Positions 11,386-23,535 are shown, counted from the first letter of the stretch. The stretch is DNA of 46,741 nucleotides from Carex sylvatica (GCA_964058845.1 CAXKVR010000260.1:1-46741), one strand, 5' to 3'. The notes: generated by a model not told the origin, from the sequence alone. Translations and numbers: made by a program.

Positions 11386-13099
11386 AATTATAATTTTATA
11401 TCTAAATAGCTTGAAATATGCAGCTTTCGACCCGCGCAAAAGATTAAATCATAGGTAATGAGTATTGCGGGTCAAATAAAATTTTAATTTAACTATTTTA
11501 ATTTGATTTTAATTAAACTGACCGTTTGAATTCTCTAATCCTAAGTAAGGTAGTTTTAAACCGAATTCTGAACAAAGAAATCAACACAGTTGGATGAGTC
11601 GGGAAAATGAAAGTAGGAAAAATTCGATGTGCTTTGTTATTCTAAAGAGGTTTATAATTAAATTATTGATCTTACGTTAGTTTGTTAATCAAATTTCATA
11701 TGGTGCAGCTAAGATCATATTAAATAAATAAAAAATGGTTAGTTTTGACAAGATATTAACATTCAAAAGGGCTAATTGGAAAGAAAAAATCATGCATAGT
11801 AATGAGCAAATTCAAATAAATATTGTTCACGTTTTGTCATCTTTTGGGAACTTTCATAATAGCTAGTTTTTATTATTATAGATATGCCCATGGGTTATAA
11901 CTTATAAAATATGACATATTATAGTTTATTTGTTTTTGTCATCGTGTAATAATAATTTTCCTTCGGTCCCTTTCAATGAGTCCCCTTGGAATCTTTGTTG
12001 GGCGAGTGAGTCCTCCAAAGGTTGAGTGAATTCCCTCCGAGTGATTGGCCTAAATTTCATCCAATTTGAATATTATTTGATATTTCATCAAATTTTATTA
12101 ACTATGAATCTTAAAACTACATGACGTAAAATAGTCAATAAAAAGCTTTCTTGATCACTCACCGTTGGACTAATAGAACTAAATCATGGACAAAGTATCT
12201 ACAAAAATATAAATTATATACAAGACATTTGGATATCTTATACATGATTTACAAATGTTAGACAAAATTGTCCCAAACAATAATCAGCAAAACTTTTCAA
12301 TATTACTTGACATTTGGTCATTCCTCCGAAAATATACTGTTATTTAATTATTTCCATAAGGTAATTAACAATTATCTTTTTAGGGTTTTCTCCCTAGTTA
12401 ATATGGAGATAAAAGGGAGATGATTACTATATTTTTTTTCTGAGAAGAACAAGAGGTAGCATATATAAATGTATATCTCACTTGTAGCATGAGACAACAT
12501 ATATGGTTGTCGGTGGCATTTAAAGTTTTGTAGGAGTACACTTGATTTCATTATAATTTTTTCTTGGTCCTTTTCTCTTAATTTTGGAAGACTTGCTAGC
12601 TCTTGAATATTTCATATGAATTGACTTGTAGAATCTGGGAACTGGTTAGTGATTAAGAAAGCTTTGGATGGTTGGTGTCGCCACAGGGCAAATGCTGATT
12701 TCAAAGCGGATCTGGTGAGGATGGTTTAGTTGGTTACAACTAACAATACTTGAATTATTCACGAAGTAGATATTATTATCTGAGTGGAATTTTTTAAGTT
12801 TTTTATTTAGGGGCGGAACTAGAATTTAAATTTGAAGTGCCAATTTTATTTGAGAGATGTCAATCGGTATGCATCTGTAAAAAATCATATGAAAATAACC
12901 ATCCAGTAAGCAACTTTCAATTTTATGGAGAGTGTCTGATCCCTTTTGCACTCCCAGCTTCGCCCCTGTTCTTACCAATATTATTTTATCAAATTTTTTT
13001 AATTGAAGAAGTCTGAACTTATAATTATATACTAATCTTAATCAGATGACTAATTTTTTTCTTAATTTCTGAACAATAAATACTCGGACATTCATATGC
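11386..13099. other. AT-rich intergenic DNA, no gene recognised
   Basis: No recognisable gene. One 29-codon open stretch at 12643-12729 reads like a coding fragment but matches nothing that can be named. A GAGAAGAACAAGAGGTAGCA string near 12440 resembles the start of the SINE-like block at 19.15 kb. Confidence 0.5.
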
Positions 13100-13182
13100 A
13101 ATGCGAAGTCAATTTTTTTCATAGTAATTTAATACGTAGATATATATAGTAAAAATTATTGATTCAACGATACTGTTTTGTT

Positions 13183-13620
13183 AAGCTACCGTTGGATCAA
13201 CAATTTTGTAAAATACTTAATAAATAGTAAAAAAAATTTAAAAAAATGTAAAATTTGGTCTCCAAGCACATATTAATATGGAGAACAAGATGAACGGTTC
13301 GGATCGACCGTTTAGATTTTGAAAAGTTAAATTTGGACCGTATATATTTCGACCTATATACATTCGAATGCACATTAGTCTCTCTATCTCTCTATATATA
13401 TATATAGATAGGCTAATATATAGTAAAAAAATTATGCACCATTCGAATTGTTGTTTTTATTAAAATTCTGCACCATTAAAAAACAGCGATTTTCAAACCA
13501 TCTTAATAAATAGTAAAAAATTTCCAAAAAATGTAGAATTTGGTCTCCAAGTACATTTTAATATGGAGAACAAGATGAACGGTTCGGATCGGTTGTTTGA
13601 ATTTTCAAAATAACTAAAAT
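13183..13620. repeat. Two diverged copies of a dispersed repeat
   Basis: Two copies (about 13200-13330 and 13500-13615) share AATAAATAGTAAAAAA, ATTTGGTCTCCAAG, TTAATATGGAGAACAAGATG and GAACGGTTCGGATCG. A diverged relative is at 9450-9620 and parts recur near 29.65-29.81 kb. This is probably a MITE family; ends are not defined. Confidence 0.65.
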
Positions 13621-13667
13621 GAGCCATGACTCACCAATGCGAAATAAGTCATGACTCATTTTAGCCC

Positions 13668-13669
13668 AA

Positions 13670-13720
<51 letters not shown>

Positions 13721-13722
13721 AT
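13668..13722. repeat. (TC)n(TA)n compound microsatellite
   Basis: A run of TC dinucleotides passes directly into a run of TA dinucleotides. Confidence 0.9.
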
Positions 13723-14122
13723 AGAGATAATTTCTAGTGTGTCCATACAAACTTTTGAAATAACCAATATTTCTAACAAAACATCATAATATCCAATATT
13801 CACACAAAAATTTCACATTCTTTCTTTAATCTCCTTTCATTTATTTAATTTTTTATTTAGTTATTTTAAACATTAAATTGACACACATACCATCTTCTCT
13901 CATATGTTCTTCACTGTATACACACAATATTTGAAAATTTCTTAATTTAGGGAACAGGAAAATGAATTCGCAAAATTAGCGAACTAAGAAATTTCCAAAC
14001 GCCACCTCTCATAATACATGTGCGAACTTGGAAGCTTGATATATACATTCTGTACGGATTAATTATCCAAATATAAAAAAGTTTTCCTCTAGTTTGATCA
14101 CTCTTCCAGTATTGTAAAAATG

Positions 14123-14276
14123 AATATAATAATTGAGCATCCTTATGTATATATAAATATAAATCTAATTGCCTGAACATAAAATTAAAAATCAAATCCA
14201 ATATAATAATTGAGCATCCTTATGTATATATAAATATAAATCTAATTGCCTGAACATAAAATTAAAAATCAAATCC
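14123..14276. repeat. Perfect 77-bp tandem duplication
   Basis: The unit at 14123-14199 is repeated head to tail at 14200-14276 with no difference visible, which points to a recent event (or an assembly artefact). The unit is AT-rich and non-coding. Confidence 0.92.
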
Positions 14277-14527
14277 ATATGGATCCTTTCTACTTACAAA
14301 AAATGGACAATGATCATGATGAATATACAAGATTATGTACGTAGAGAGAAATTTGCTCCAACTCCTTGCTATACTTCAATTTTAGTAGAAGTTATATTTG
14401 TCAAAAAAGTTCTAAATGATCAAGAGTATCGTTGTAGACTAATGTGTTGAATGCTATCAATTAACTGTCATTTGAACTTATCATTCTACCTCTTTGTCAT
14501 TTACAATTATTTTTCTTTTTAAATTAT

Positions 14528-17098
14528 GAAAGCGTCTAATTGTCCACAGACTTTTGTCCACTATTTGTCCACAGATTTGACTTGAATGAATACTGTAAAA
14601 CAACTTCTACATGTTGTATAATTATACAATATATCACATAAAATATATCAGTTAATCACAAAACATCCAGCAACTATTTGAAGTGGTCCCATGATAGTTA
14701 AAAACAGATTACAACTTGCACAACATGACAAAAAAATTGTACTTTCAAACTGTACTTTCGGAAATTGCAGTTATAGAAAGTTATTGGGAGTTAGTATTAG
14801 TTATTAGCAGTTATTTTGACAAAAAAATGTGAAAAAAAAGAAAAAATAAATATTCCGATTTGTTCTTATTTTTTTTCTCGATTTAATGAACACACAAATA
14901 AATCATCAAAATAATAAATACTTTAAATTGACCACGTTAACTATAAAAATAAAATGTACAAATTATAAAATTACAGACATGCAAAATTCACAGATGAAAA
15001 CGATAAAATAAAATGTTGAAAAATATTAATTTTTAATACTGTAAAAATATCAAGTTAAACTGTGAAATGAAAAAAGGTAAAAACTATAAAATTAGCAGAT
15101 TAAATAAAATTTAAAAAATATCAATTTTTAATACTGTAAAATCGAAACCTAAACTGTGAAAATAAAAAGTAAAAACTATAAATTTACAACAATGTAAAAT
15201 TAGCAGATGAAAAGGATAAAATACAATTTAAAAAATATAAATTTTCAACTTAAACTACAAAAATAAAACATACAACCTACAAACAATCAATACTGTAAAA
15301 ATTTCTAAGTCTAAACTATAACTCGATTCCATGTATACTATAATTTTTTTAAATCTAAACATACATCAATCATTTGTTCAACAAAACCATAATATTCACC
15401 ACACACAACATCTGTTCAACACAAACAATAATATTCACCACAAAATAGCAAACCTAATTATATCATTCAAAATTCAGAATAGCATAAAAAAAACTATGAA
15501 AAAATAATTTCTACATTAAAATCCTCATGTATTCATTGTTGGGATGAGTAAGAAGTCTCATCACAAGAATCACACGTTCTTTTGAGATATCATCCTGCAT
15601 ACAAATAAAATAAATAATGCAACAAATTGGATTTATTACATGTAGGTACTGTAAAACTGTGAACTATATCCTATAAAATACTCTATGTATCATGTAAAAC
15701 AATGAACTATATCATGTAAAATTGTGAACTATATACTGTAAACTTGTATACATCAATAATAATAGATACTATAAAATAGTGCATATATCATGTAAAAATG
15801 TGAACTATATCGTGTAAAAATACTCTACATATTTCACCAGATCTGAAGTGGTATATGTTAATTGACTACTTCAGAGATGACAAAATCCTATCGTGTTCTT
15901 CTTTCGAAGGTGAAATCGAATACTGTAAAACAAAATATAGAATCATGTAATTTCGTAAATCAGACAATTCAAAACAACGACATAGAGAAAATGAGCTATG
16001 CATTTCAAATCAGACCATCAGATAATGCAAGATCCGTTATTGAACAGTAAATGATACAATTAAAATTCAAATCAATGTTTATACAATGCATACTCGCTTG
16101 AGACTACATCAATTCAAATAAAACTTTAATAGAAGCAAGAAAATCATGATTATCAATTCAAATCAATAGAAGGAACGAAACTTAAATAGATTAGTAAATA
16201 AATAAGTTGTTTTGAATACTGTAAAATCACAAGATGCATATTGTAAAACTACAAAGTGAATACTGTAAAATAACCCGATTATGCTCCAGATCGCCTTGCT
16301 CTTATCTCTCTCCACTAGATTGCTCCTCCAGATCGCCTCTTTTAGGTCGTCTCTCTCCATTAGAATCTAAGAGAGATGCCGGAGAATTCAATCGGAGAGA
16401 AGAAAGCACCGACGAGTACTATTGCGGTCGTCGTGACCGTTGCTGCCGTCGCGGCAACCAGTTGCTTCGCCGAGGTCTATGACTGTAGAGTCCTGCTTCC
16501 ATGTTAGAACCGCTGAATAGTTTATTAAAATAAAGAAATTTATGTCGGAGAAAACATACCATTCCGAAGAAATAATGTAATGCAAAAACAGCGTAGACAG
16601 AAGTCACTGTCTCGATCTATAAAGAGCCATCAAATCTTTTTTTTTCTTCGCGTTGAAACTGCCTTGAACTAGGAAGGACTTAAGTCAGGATGGATACTAC
16701 TTAGAATCGCTCTTTCATATTGAGAAATTTTATCGCGGTACACTTTATTATCCCAAAATCTGAGTTTGATAGTTTGAAATAGTTGCGCGATTGAAGTTAA
16801 GAGTTTCCTCGACATTATGAATTTTCAGAGCTCGAACGATTTGTAGATCCAGAAATTTTTGTCTCCGTAAAGCGACAAAGAAATATCGGAAATAAATTTA
16901 TCGGAGAAGGAAGGTTTTGAAAAGAAAATTAAAAAAATGAAATAGAAACACAGAAGGAATGTTAAATAGTCAGAGTAAGTGGTCAGTTAGAAGTGAGAAC
17001 CGGTGTCCATTAAAATTAGTTATACACAGAGTAGATAGTGCTAGATAAAAAGTATAGATAGATGATGGACAAAAGACAATGGATAAAAATATTTTCTC
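14528..17098. mobile_element. Non-autonomous Mutator-like element (possible Pack-MULE), 2.57 kb
   Basis: The element is bounded by a perfect 9-bp direct repeat TTAAATTAT (14519-14527 and 17099-17107). Its ends are imperfect inverted repeats: both start with G and share CTTTTGTCCA about 25 bp in. No transposase ORF is visible. The interior is AT-rich with many TGTAAAA words, then changes sharply at about 16270-16500 to GC-richer sequence that looks like a captured host 5' UTR plus first exon. The target duplication is clear; the MULE assignment rests on its length and the end similarity. Confidence 0.7.
16376..16507 (+). pseudogene. Possible captured gene fragment inside the MULE
   Basis: A 43-codon ORF begins MPENSIGEKKAPTSTIAVVV and continues as an Ala/Val-rich hydrophobic stretch that could be a membrane anchor or signal. 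Base composition is much richer in GC than the surrounding element. A preceding stretch repeats CTCCAGATCGCCT twice, like a 5' UTR. A GT follows the codons for CFAE, so the true exon may end there. The parent gene is not recognised and the fragment is probably non-functional. Confidence 0.4.
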
Positions 17099-17321
17099 TT
17101 AAATTATGTTCTCTTTGATAGAAGTTAATGTTTTGACCACATAAAAACTACTAACTTTTCACGCGAAATGCGCATGCTCGCACAACAAATCGAATCGAGG
17201 CCGCAATTTCGTGATCATACATCGTGCGAGCTGTTTATTTACTAATTTTGCGTTCCAACATAGATATTGCACAGAGCTCTGCACAGCTAATATAGGGGAG
17301 TAGTTATTTCGAAAAGTCGCC

Positions 17322-18565
17322 GAGTGTGTATCCACTGAGATATCTCAACTTTTGCGTGACCGACGTATCCGGTGCCTATTCGGGGGGTGATGTAGGAGGT
17401 CAGTATTACGTGTGCTTTGAAATCATGCAGAGCGTATTTAAACGGTTGAGATTTTCTATAAGGTCACGCAAAGTTTGAGATGTTGGATCTTAATGCAACG
17501 TTGAACATATATGTAATATAATTATGAATTGTTTACTGTTATATAAAGTTGTTATAATTAAAGTGATATAATATGAAATTAAGATATTAGACAATTTATA
17601 TATTTAATAGGATGTAGTCCATAAATGTGTAGAATAATTTAGGCAAATATCAAATCATTAATAGACTGATTCTGAGATTTGTAATTAAGAAAACTGCTAT
17701 TTTGACCCTGAGTGCGGATGCACTAAGCCCAGTGCGGATACACTCAGTACTTAGCCAATTTTTTGAAAACTTCAGAACAACACAGAAAAAAGTCCGAGCC
17801 TAATGTAGATGCACTGGACCCTAGTGCGGACGCACTAAAGACTTAGACGATTTTCTAAAAGTTCAGCGCAGAGTGAAGAAAAAGTCCGAGCCTAGTGCGA
17901 ACGCACTGGACTCCAGTGCGGACGCACTCAGGACTTAGACAAAATTCGGGACTAAAAGAAAAGCAGTTATTTGGACGCGTCTTAACCCATTGCGGACGCA
18001 CTGATCCCAGTGCAGGTCAGTGCACCTGCACTCGCGCTGCCAAATGTGTAAAACTATATAAGGATGGGTCCCCAAGGCACAAGATAACCAACTCAATTCA
18101 GAATTCTGAAAGAGGTTATTCTGATACAGAATTTTGAGAGCATTCTCCATTCTTTCACCATCAAAGAATTGAGAGGAGAAATCCATTAGAAATTTGGAGA
18201 TGATTTCTCAAGGGCGAATCTTATTACTTTGGAAGACTTAATCCACAATTCAACTAAAAAAGCGTGAGAAAAATCTTAGCATCAAGAGTCTTGTCTCGTG
18301 CTTACGGAGATGGTTGCTGCTCCACCATCGGCTTTGGAGATTTCATAACAAACAGCATGAAATCAGTTATTGTATTTCACATTTAAATTTATGTTTTCAG
18401 TCTCTTTGACATAGTTCGTTTTTGATTAAAATGGTGATTATTTCTTTTTTCCAAAATGTAAGTATTTGACTACTAAATAAGATGTAAGTGTTTAATATCT
18501 AAATAAAACGTAATTATTTGGCCTTTATAATTTTCAACATGAGATATCTCACAGGATACGAATTC
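17322..18565. mobile_element. Mutator-type MITE, copy B, split by a solo LTR
   Basis: This is the same family as copy A: it starts GAGTGTGTATCC and ends GGATACGAATTC, and is flanked by a perfect 9-bp duplication AAAGTCGCC (17313-17321 and 18566-18574). The MITE itself is about 180 bp; the remaining 1059 bp is the inserted LTR at 17481-18539. Confidence 0.88.
17481..18539 (+). mobile_element. Solo LTR (1059 bp) inserted in MITE copy B
   Basis: It starts TGTTG and ends CAACA, an inverted 5-bp match with TG...CA ends, and is flanked by the 5-bp target duplication TGAGA (17476-17480 and 18540-18544). Inside, repeated interrupted palindromes AGTGCGGACGCACT (17823-17836 and 17915-17928, with variants) precede a TATATAAG box (18055-18062), which sets the orientation. 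There are no internal retrotransposon genes and no second LTR, so it is a solo LTR left by recombination. Confidence 0.85.
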
Positions 18566-18574
18566 AAAGTCGCC

Positions 18575-19894
18575 ACTACGATTTGCGTGATATTCTATAG
18601 CGCCATTAGTTGGTTAAAATGATTCAGTTGGTTTAATCCATTTTAACAGTAGAAGTAGCATGCTGCATGTTTTGCTAAATCGTAGAATATCTAGAATAAA
18701 CAGAAATTCTGCGCCAAATGTACAATTAGGAAAAAAAAAAAAAGGAAAGAAACATCTGGAGTGTCCGAGAGACCGAGACACCCCGACTCATTTTGAAAAA
18801 AACCGACTAGCCGTGGCTCTTTTGGCAGAAACTCATTCATAATCGTAATCATTTGATCTGTGCTAAAACTTTTTGAAGGCCGGACGAACATCTTATTCGC
18901 AAAATATTCCATTCTGAGCATGCGATTCTCAATTTGACTTGAAAAAGAAATTATGCCTGCATTTTAACTAGAAAGATTGGTTGTTGAGCTAATACTTAAG
19001 GCTCAAGTTCATTCAAATAATTTAACACTTTTGAGCCCAAAAAGCATGTTAAGGTTATTTTTATGGGCTGTATTTCTTCACGGGCCTTGCGTTATCCGTG
19101 TGATTTGCTACTCTAATATTCAAAGCCGACAATGTCTAATGATATATTTTTTGAGAAGAAAGAGAGGTAGCACAATTAGTTAGAAAAATATTTTAGAGTT
19201 GTTATATCCACAAGTCAAGAGTTTGATTCCTTCTCACGACTTCGTAGTCTCTGTGAAGGTTTTCAAAGAAAAAATATATTTTTTGAGAAAAATATATACT
19301 TTGGCATAAATATACGACTTTTGAAATTTTATATTTGCATATTATTTGAATTTAAACTGGAAAAAATAATTCAATAAAAATTAAGTGGTCCAAAATTGAT
19401 AGCTAGAAAATAAAATTGACCTCTAGTAAAATTTACCTGATGAAGTTGCTTGCTGACATGTACTAAGCTCACCGGCTCAGATAAATCCGAATTTTTTTTA
19501 TTTGTAACATTTTAAAATAACAAAATTATAAAATTAGCTTGCATTGGAGAAAAATTCAAAACATAGCTTAAATGTAAATTAAGTATTCATTAAGGGTGAA
19601 ACTCAGACCTAGTAGTCTGCGTTTTCATAGAATGAACATGCACCTGCCTTTAAGAAGGAACCTGTATTTTCTTGAACCGAGGATTAAGTCAAACCGTCGT
19701 CTAGAGGATTAGGTTGTCTAGATTTCATAAATTTCTTATATTTATAAGTTACAACCGTAATCAAGAATTATAAAATTAATACACAAATGGCTCGTATTGG
19801 GCGTGTGGTTTGTCTGATGATGAGTGTGGTAGTACCAGACCCTTCAAAGGTTCAGTCTATCTTTACAAAAATCACAAAAATAGTAAAAAATTTA
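18575..19894. other. Intergenic DNA with a SINE-like block
   Basis: No gene was recognised. Around 19165-19270 a tRNA-like pattern appears: an A-box-like GGTAGCACAATTAGTTAGA, then about 50 bp on a B-box-like GAGTTTGATTCC, consistent with a diverged SINE head. An A13 run lies near 18728. Confidence 0.4.
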
Positions 19895-20294
19895 GAGTAG
19901 AACTAGGGTGTTCTTAAGTTCATCAAAGTAACTGCAAAATTCATTAAATCAGTTTCAAATGATGAATCCAAACCGTTGGAACCCGTTTACCTTACGAATA
20001 ATGCGTCTACATGTGAAAATTTTAAACATTCGAATTAATTTAGTATAAAGTCAATCGGTCAAAATTGGAAGGTTAATAAATTAATTTTAGTGCATTCATT
20101 TTTTGAACGTTTTTTGACTGCTTGACTATATACTAAATTGATTCGAATGTTTAAAATTTTCACATGTAGATGCATCACTCGTAAGGTAGGTGAATTTTAA
20201 CGGTTTGAATTCATTATTTGAAACCAATTTGATGAATTTTAAAGTTAAGCTCACCAAACACTTTGGTGAGCTTAAAAACACCCTAGTTCTACTC
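19895..20294. mobile_element. Long foldback (MITE-like) element, about 400 bp
   Basis: The two halves are inverted copies: the left end GAGTAGAACTAGGGTGTT pairs with the right end, and the match runs about 170 bp inward (shared CACATGTAGATGC and TTTAAACATTCGAAT words in opposite orientation). No coding content. A clean target duplication could not be fixed because both flanks are A/T runs. Confidence 0.75.
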
Positions 20295-20301
20295 AAAATT
20301 T

Positions 20302-20360
20302 TATATGTAGATTATTTTTTTTTTTGAGGGAAAAGCCCGTGGGCATATATATGTAGATTA
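20302..20360 (-). mobile_element. Ultra-short (33-bp) retroposed LINE tail with 13-bp TSD
   Basis: The direct repeat TATATGTAGATTA occurs at 20302-20314 and 20348-20360. The 33 bp between them are, on the minus strand, a GCCCACGGGC hairpin-like block followed by poly(A). This is the pattern of an extreme 5'-truncated LINE insertion. Confidence 0.7.
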
Positions 20361-20727
20361 TATTAGACAGCTTGTGACATGAACTAGGGTTTAGTTATTG
20401 ATTGAAATGCTAACATTAGTACATCAGCCTAAAATGCTTAATTTGTTTATCCAGCATTGTATAAAAACGTGGATTTTGTATCTGCATCTTATCATTTCTA
20501 AAGGAATTGATTCACAACGGATCATTTTAGGAAATTATGCTAACAGATATGATCTTACAAACACATATATTATACTGTCTCCGTACATCAAGCTCACATA
20601 CATCCAACTGTATTCAAAGTTTCAAACTAGAAATGTAACATATTCATGCAGCAGGCACAAAACTAAAGTACACCCATACAAATATAGCAGTGCAGTGTAT
20701 ATACTGTATAGCTATTTGTACTCTTAA

Positions 20728-23441
20728 TTAGTTGTTGCGACTAAATACAACATGATCTTGGGGCAAGAGATGGCACACTGGTACAGTACCAGGTTTCACA
20801 TTCAGCAGCTTAAATGCAATGTGCTTCGGGTTCCATGCTGATGTGTCGGCATGGCACACTGCCACAGCATTGACCACCGTCCCATCTTTACCTGTCATCT
20901 TCACCGTGTAACCCTTGGTTGATTTTGCCAGGTGGCAGTAAAACACAGCATAAGCATATGTTTGCTGATGGCATGCTACAAGCTCATCTTGTGCCAAGTT
21001 TTTCACCCCTGAAGCGACAATTGTGTACTCTTGCCTCGGTGTCTCATCCTTAGAATGAACTGTTGTTGAAACCTATCAGAAGAACAATTATATATATTAT
21101 TAACAATACAAGGATTGATTTTTCATCACTGAATATTTTTGCCCTTGTGTGTTCGACCAAGCAATGTTGAATTTGCTTCAATATTTTAAAGCAAGCTGTC
21201 AGAACTGAGCTTACCGCTTGGACATTTTTTGTGCCGAGATTGGCAACGCTGAAATCAACCATTGATTCAAGAGAAGTGGCACACATCTTCTTCTCCCCCT
21301 TCAACGCTGGATCCTCACACTCTCTCAGAGTCTCCTTCATTGCTTCCTCCTTATCAGAACCAGGCTGAACCGAGAATCGGCTAACTATCTCCGGTAATTT
21401 CTTCGAAGAAAACGGGATCGACTCAGCCTCACTTCTCGGTAAAAACTTAGCAGCAGCATTTCTTTTCTCAAATTGCGTTTTCAATTTGGAACCAGGATGC
21501 AGATCTTGTTCTAAGAAAAAGAAATTAATCTGACGATTATCGAACAATTGCTCCTCGGTGGCAGCGTAATTGTACAAAAAGGGACTCACTGAAACTCTGG
21601 GATGGGGTTTTCCATACTTTGGTTTTGTATTTACAGAAACTCCACCGGGGCCCACATGGACGGTTGTACTTCCTGGTTTCCCTTTGCCAGCCCCCACATC
21701 GACCCGACCGTGGCCTACACCCACAGTTGTGCCACCAGGTGTTCCTTGTCCGGCAACGACGTTGACCCCACCCTTACCGACTCCTACTGTGGTAGCACCA
21801 GGTTTGCCTGTGCCAGCATTCACGCCGACACCTCTTTTACCTACGTACACATAGGTACCGGTCTTGGAATCCATGCCAGTGTCTGTTTATGGAATGGGTT
21901 TGCAATCAGAATATATAAGATTCAATATTTTAGTAAGACAAAAACTTGTCTTTGATCTAGTGGCAAAGGCACATGGTCCCATGTGAGAGGTCATTGGTTC
22001 GAAAACCATAAAGTAGAAAAATCTTCTATAATATACATAGGAGTTTGAAAATGTATTTGATGGCTTGACTTCCAACTTATGATTTCAAAAAAAATTATCC
22101 ATATTGTATGTTATTTGGTATTCTTATCTACCAATATTCAATAAATACAATAAATTTAGCAAGTTTGGTTTCTATGTATATATATACCGACATTAATCCA
22201 GTCACGAAATCAACTACTAATATATATGTTCACTCAAAAAAGTACTAATATATATGGCATTTTGGCAGCAATGTTTTGAACTTTTTTTTTTTTTTTTGGG
22301 AGTAAATTCTTAAGTTCACCTAAGTATGCTATGCAGGGTATATTTGTGTATGTTTGTTACAATGTAATATTTTAATAGAGATATTAGCGGATGTATATCG
22401 TAGGAAATAATTAGAAATATAGGGTAGAAAGTAGGAGATGATTAGTAAGAAATGTTTAGAAATATATCACAATGAAACTTATAAATAGACTCAAATATAA
22501 TTGTAGTCAATACTCAAGATCAATATAAGATTTATTTTGTTGATTTGTACTAGTTTTCTCTTTTCTAAAACTATTATGGTATCCGAGCTGGAATAATGAT
22601 GGAAAAAGACTAACATCTATTTAAGGATTTGTGTCTCCTATATAATATCTCTATTAGATTTGATAAACACTATGATACTAACAACAATTGCATTATTTAG
22701 CTTCCTTATTTATTTTTTCTTATAGTAGCGTCGGTTGCAGGGGTAGAGATAATTTTTCAAGAGAGAGGGAGAAACTTGGCAGATTCTGCCAATGTTCCAA
22801 ATAAAGATAGAGAGAGAGTTGACCGGAGCTTAAAAGATCACTGATGGCAGTGGGCATATGAGTACTGGGTAAAACAGTGTGCCAGTAAACCTGAGCAGGC
22901 AGTAACGCTGCATTGCTTGCTACAACTCCAATCTACAAATAACACAAACCCAAATAAACTTCAGAAAAGACAATTGTTTGGCAAGTGGCAAACAACCTTT
23001 CTATTAATTAAATATGTGAGCCATATATTGGCAAGAGGTATTCTTTTATAAATTAGAAATTCAGATCAGGAATTGATTGCTTTTTTTTTTCTTCGAAAAA
23101 TATATAAAACTGCGCTAATGCATGGTACGGTTCCACCGGATGCAGATTCTGGAATAACATCAATGATGAAATTCCAGTATTTTTCAGACCTTAAATCCCA
23201 TCTTGACCACATATTTGCTCATAAGTTGATGAACCATATCAAATGGTGCGATTGCATTACCCTGTCCTTGGTGGTAGACTGGTAATGGTGCCGTTCCATC
23301 TATTTTTTTGAAGAAAAAAACAAACAATCTCTTTTCCAAAGATTTTATTTTATAATATCTAGAAAAACAAAATCCTATATATATTGCTTTTATACAAGTA
23401 CATACCAGGAGAGAGCAAAGGAGGGGTAAGAAACTATCCAT
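20728..23441 (-). CDS. RD22: BURP-domain protein, RD22-like
   Basis: RD22-like BURP proteins are secreted to the cell wall and are often induced by drought or ABA; their biochemical role is uncertain. Exons on the minus strand: 23441-23406, 22932-22824, 21882-21215, 21072-20728; frame is kept and gives 385 aa, close to the usual ~390. Order: signal peptide (about 1-20, MDSFLPLLCSLLIGVVAS), conserved segment VYWHTVLPSTHMP, Gly/Val-rich repeats of about 20-22 residues with VGKGGVNV and GKPG-type motifs (about 58-137), then the BURP domain (about 169-385). The domain starts with FFFLEQDLHPG and shows CH-X10-CH-X25-CH-X25-CH in exon 4. Intron 2 carries a SINE-like head and an LTR remnant. A TATA box lies about 95 bp upstream of the ATG. 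It is complete, with no lesion seen. The exon 2 donor (GTCAAC) is weak but gives the family-consistent join. Confidence 0.93.
21950..22030 (+). mobile_element. tRNA-like SINE head in BURP intron 2
   Basis: TGATCTAGTGG (A-box-like) is followed about 45 bp later by GGTTCGAAAACC (B-box-like, one base off consensus). The block lacks a tRNA cloverleaf and sits in an intron, so it is read as a SINE remnant rather than a tRNA gene. Confidence 0.5.
22345..22600 (+). mobile_element. Remnant of LTR plus primer-binding site in BURP intron 2
   Basis: An LTR-like stretch with a TATAAATAG box (about 22480) ends near 22570 and is followed by TGGTATCCGAGC, one base from the initiator-tRNA-Met primer-binding site TGGTATCAGAGC found in many plant copia and TRIM elements. 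No second LTR and no gag-pol were seen. The left edge is approximate. Confidence 0.55.
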
Positions 23442-23535
23442 AGCAGAATTGAAATTTCTGAAAAATTAACACGTATTTGAGAGAATAAACAAGAGCACAG
23501 ACTCTCAGAATGCAGAGGATCGAGTAGTGATATGG

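Noticed and set aside
12643..12729. Coding fragment of 29 codons
   Set aside because: It reads like protein but has no start, no splice context and no recognisable family, so it is not called as a gene.
13380..13410. Regulatory TATA cluster
   Set aside because: Simple TA repeat with no gene nearby.
21570..21955. Pro/Thr-rich plus-strand ORFs
   Set aside because: They are antisense to the Gly/Val repeats of the BURP gene.
21950..22030. tRNA gene
   Set aside because: A-box and B-box-like words are present but the stems do not pair as a cloverleaf and the B box has an extra base; treated as a SINE head.
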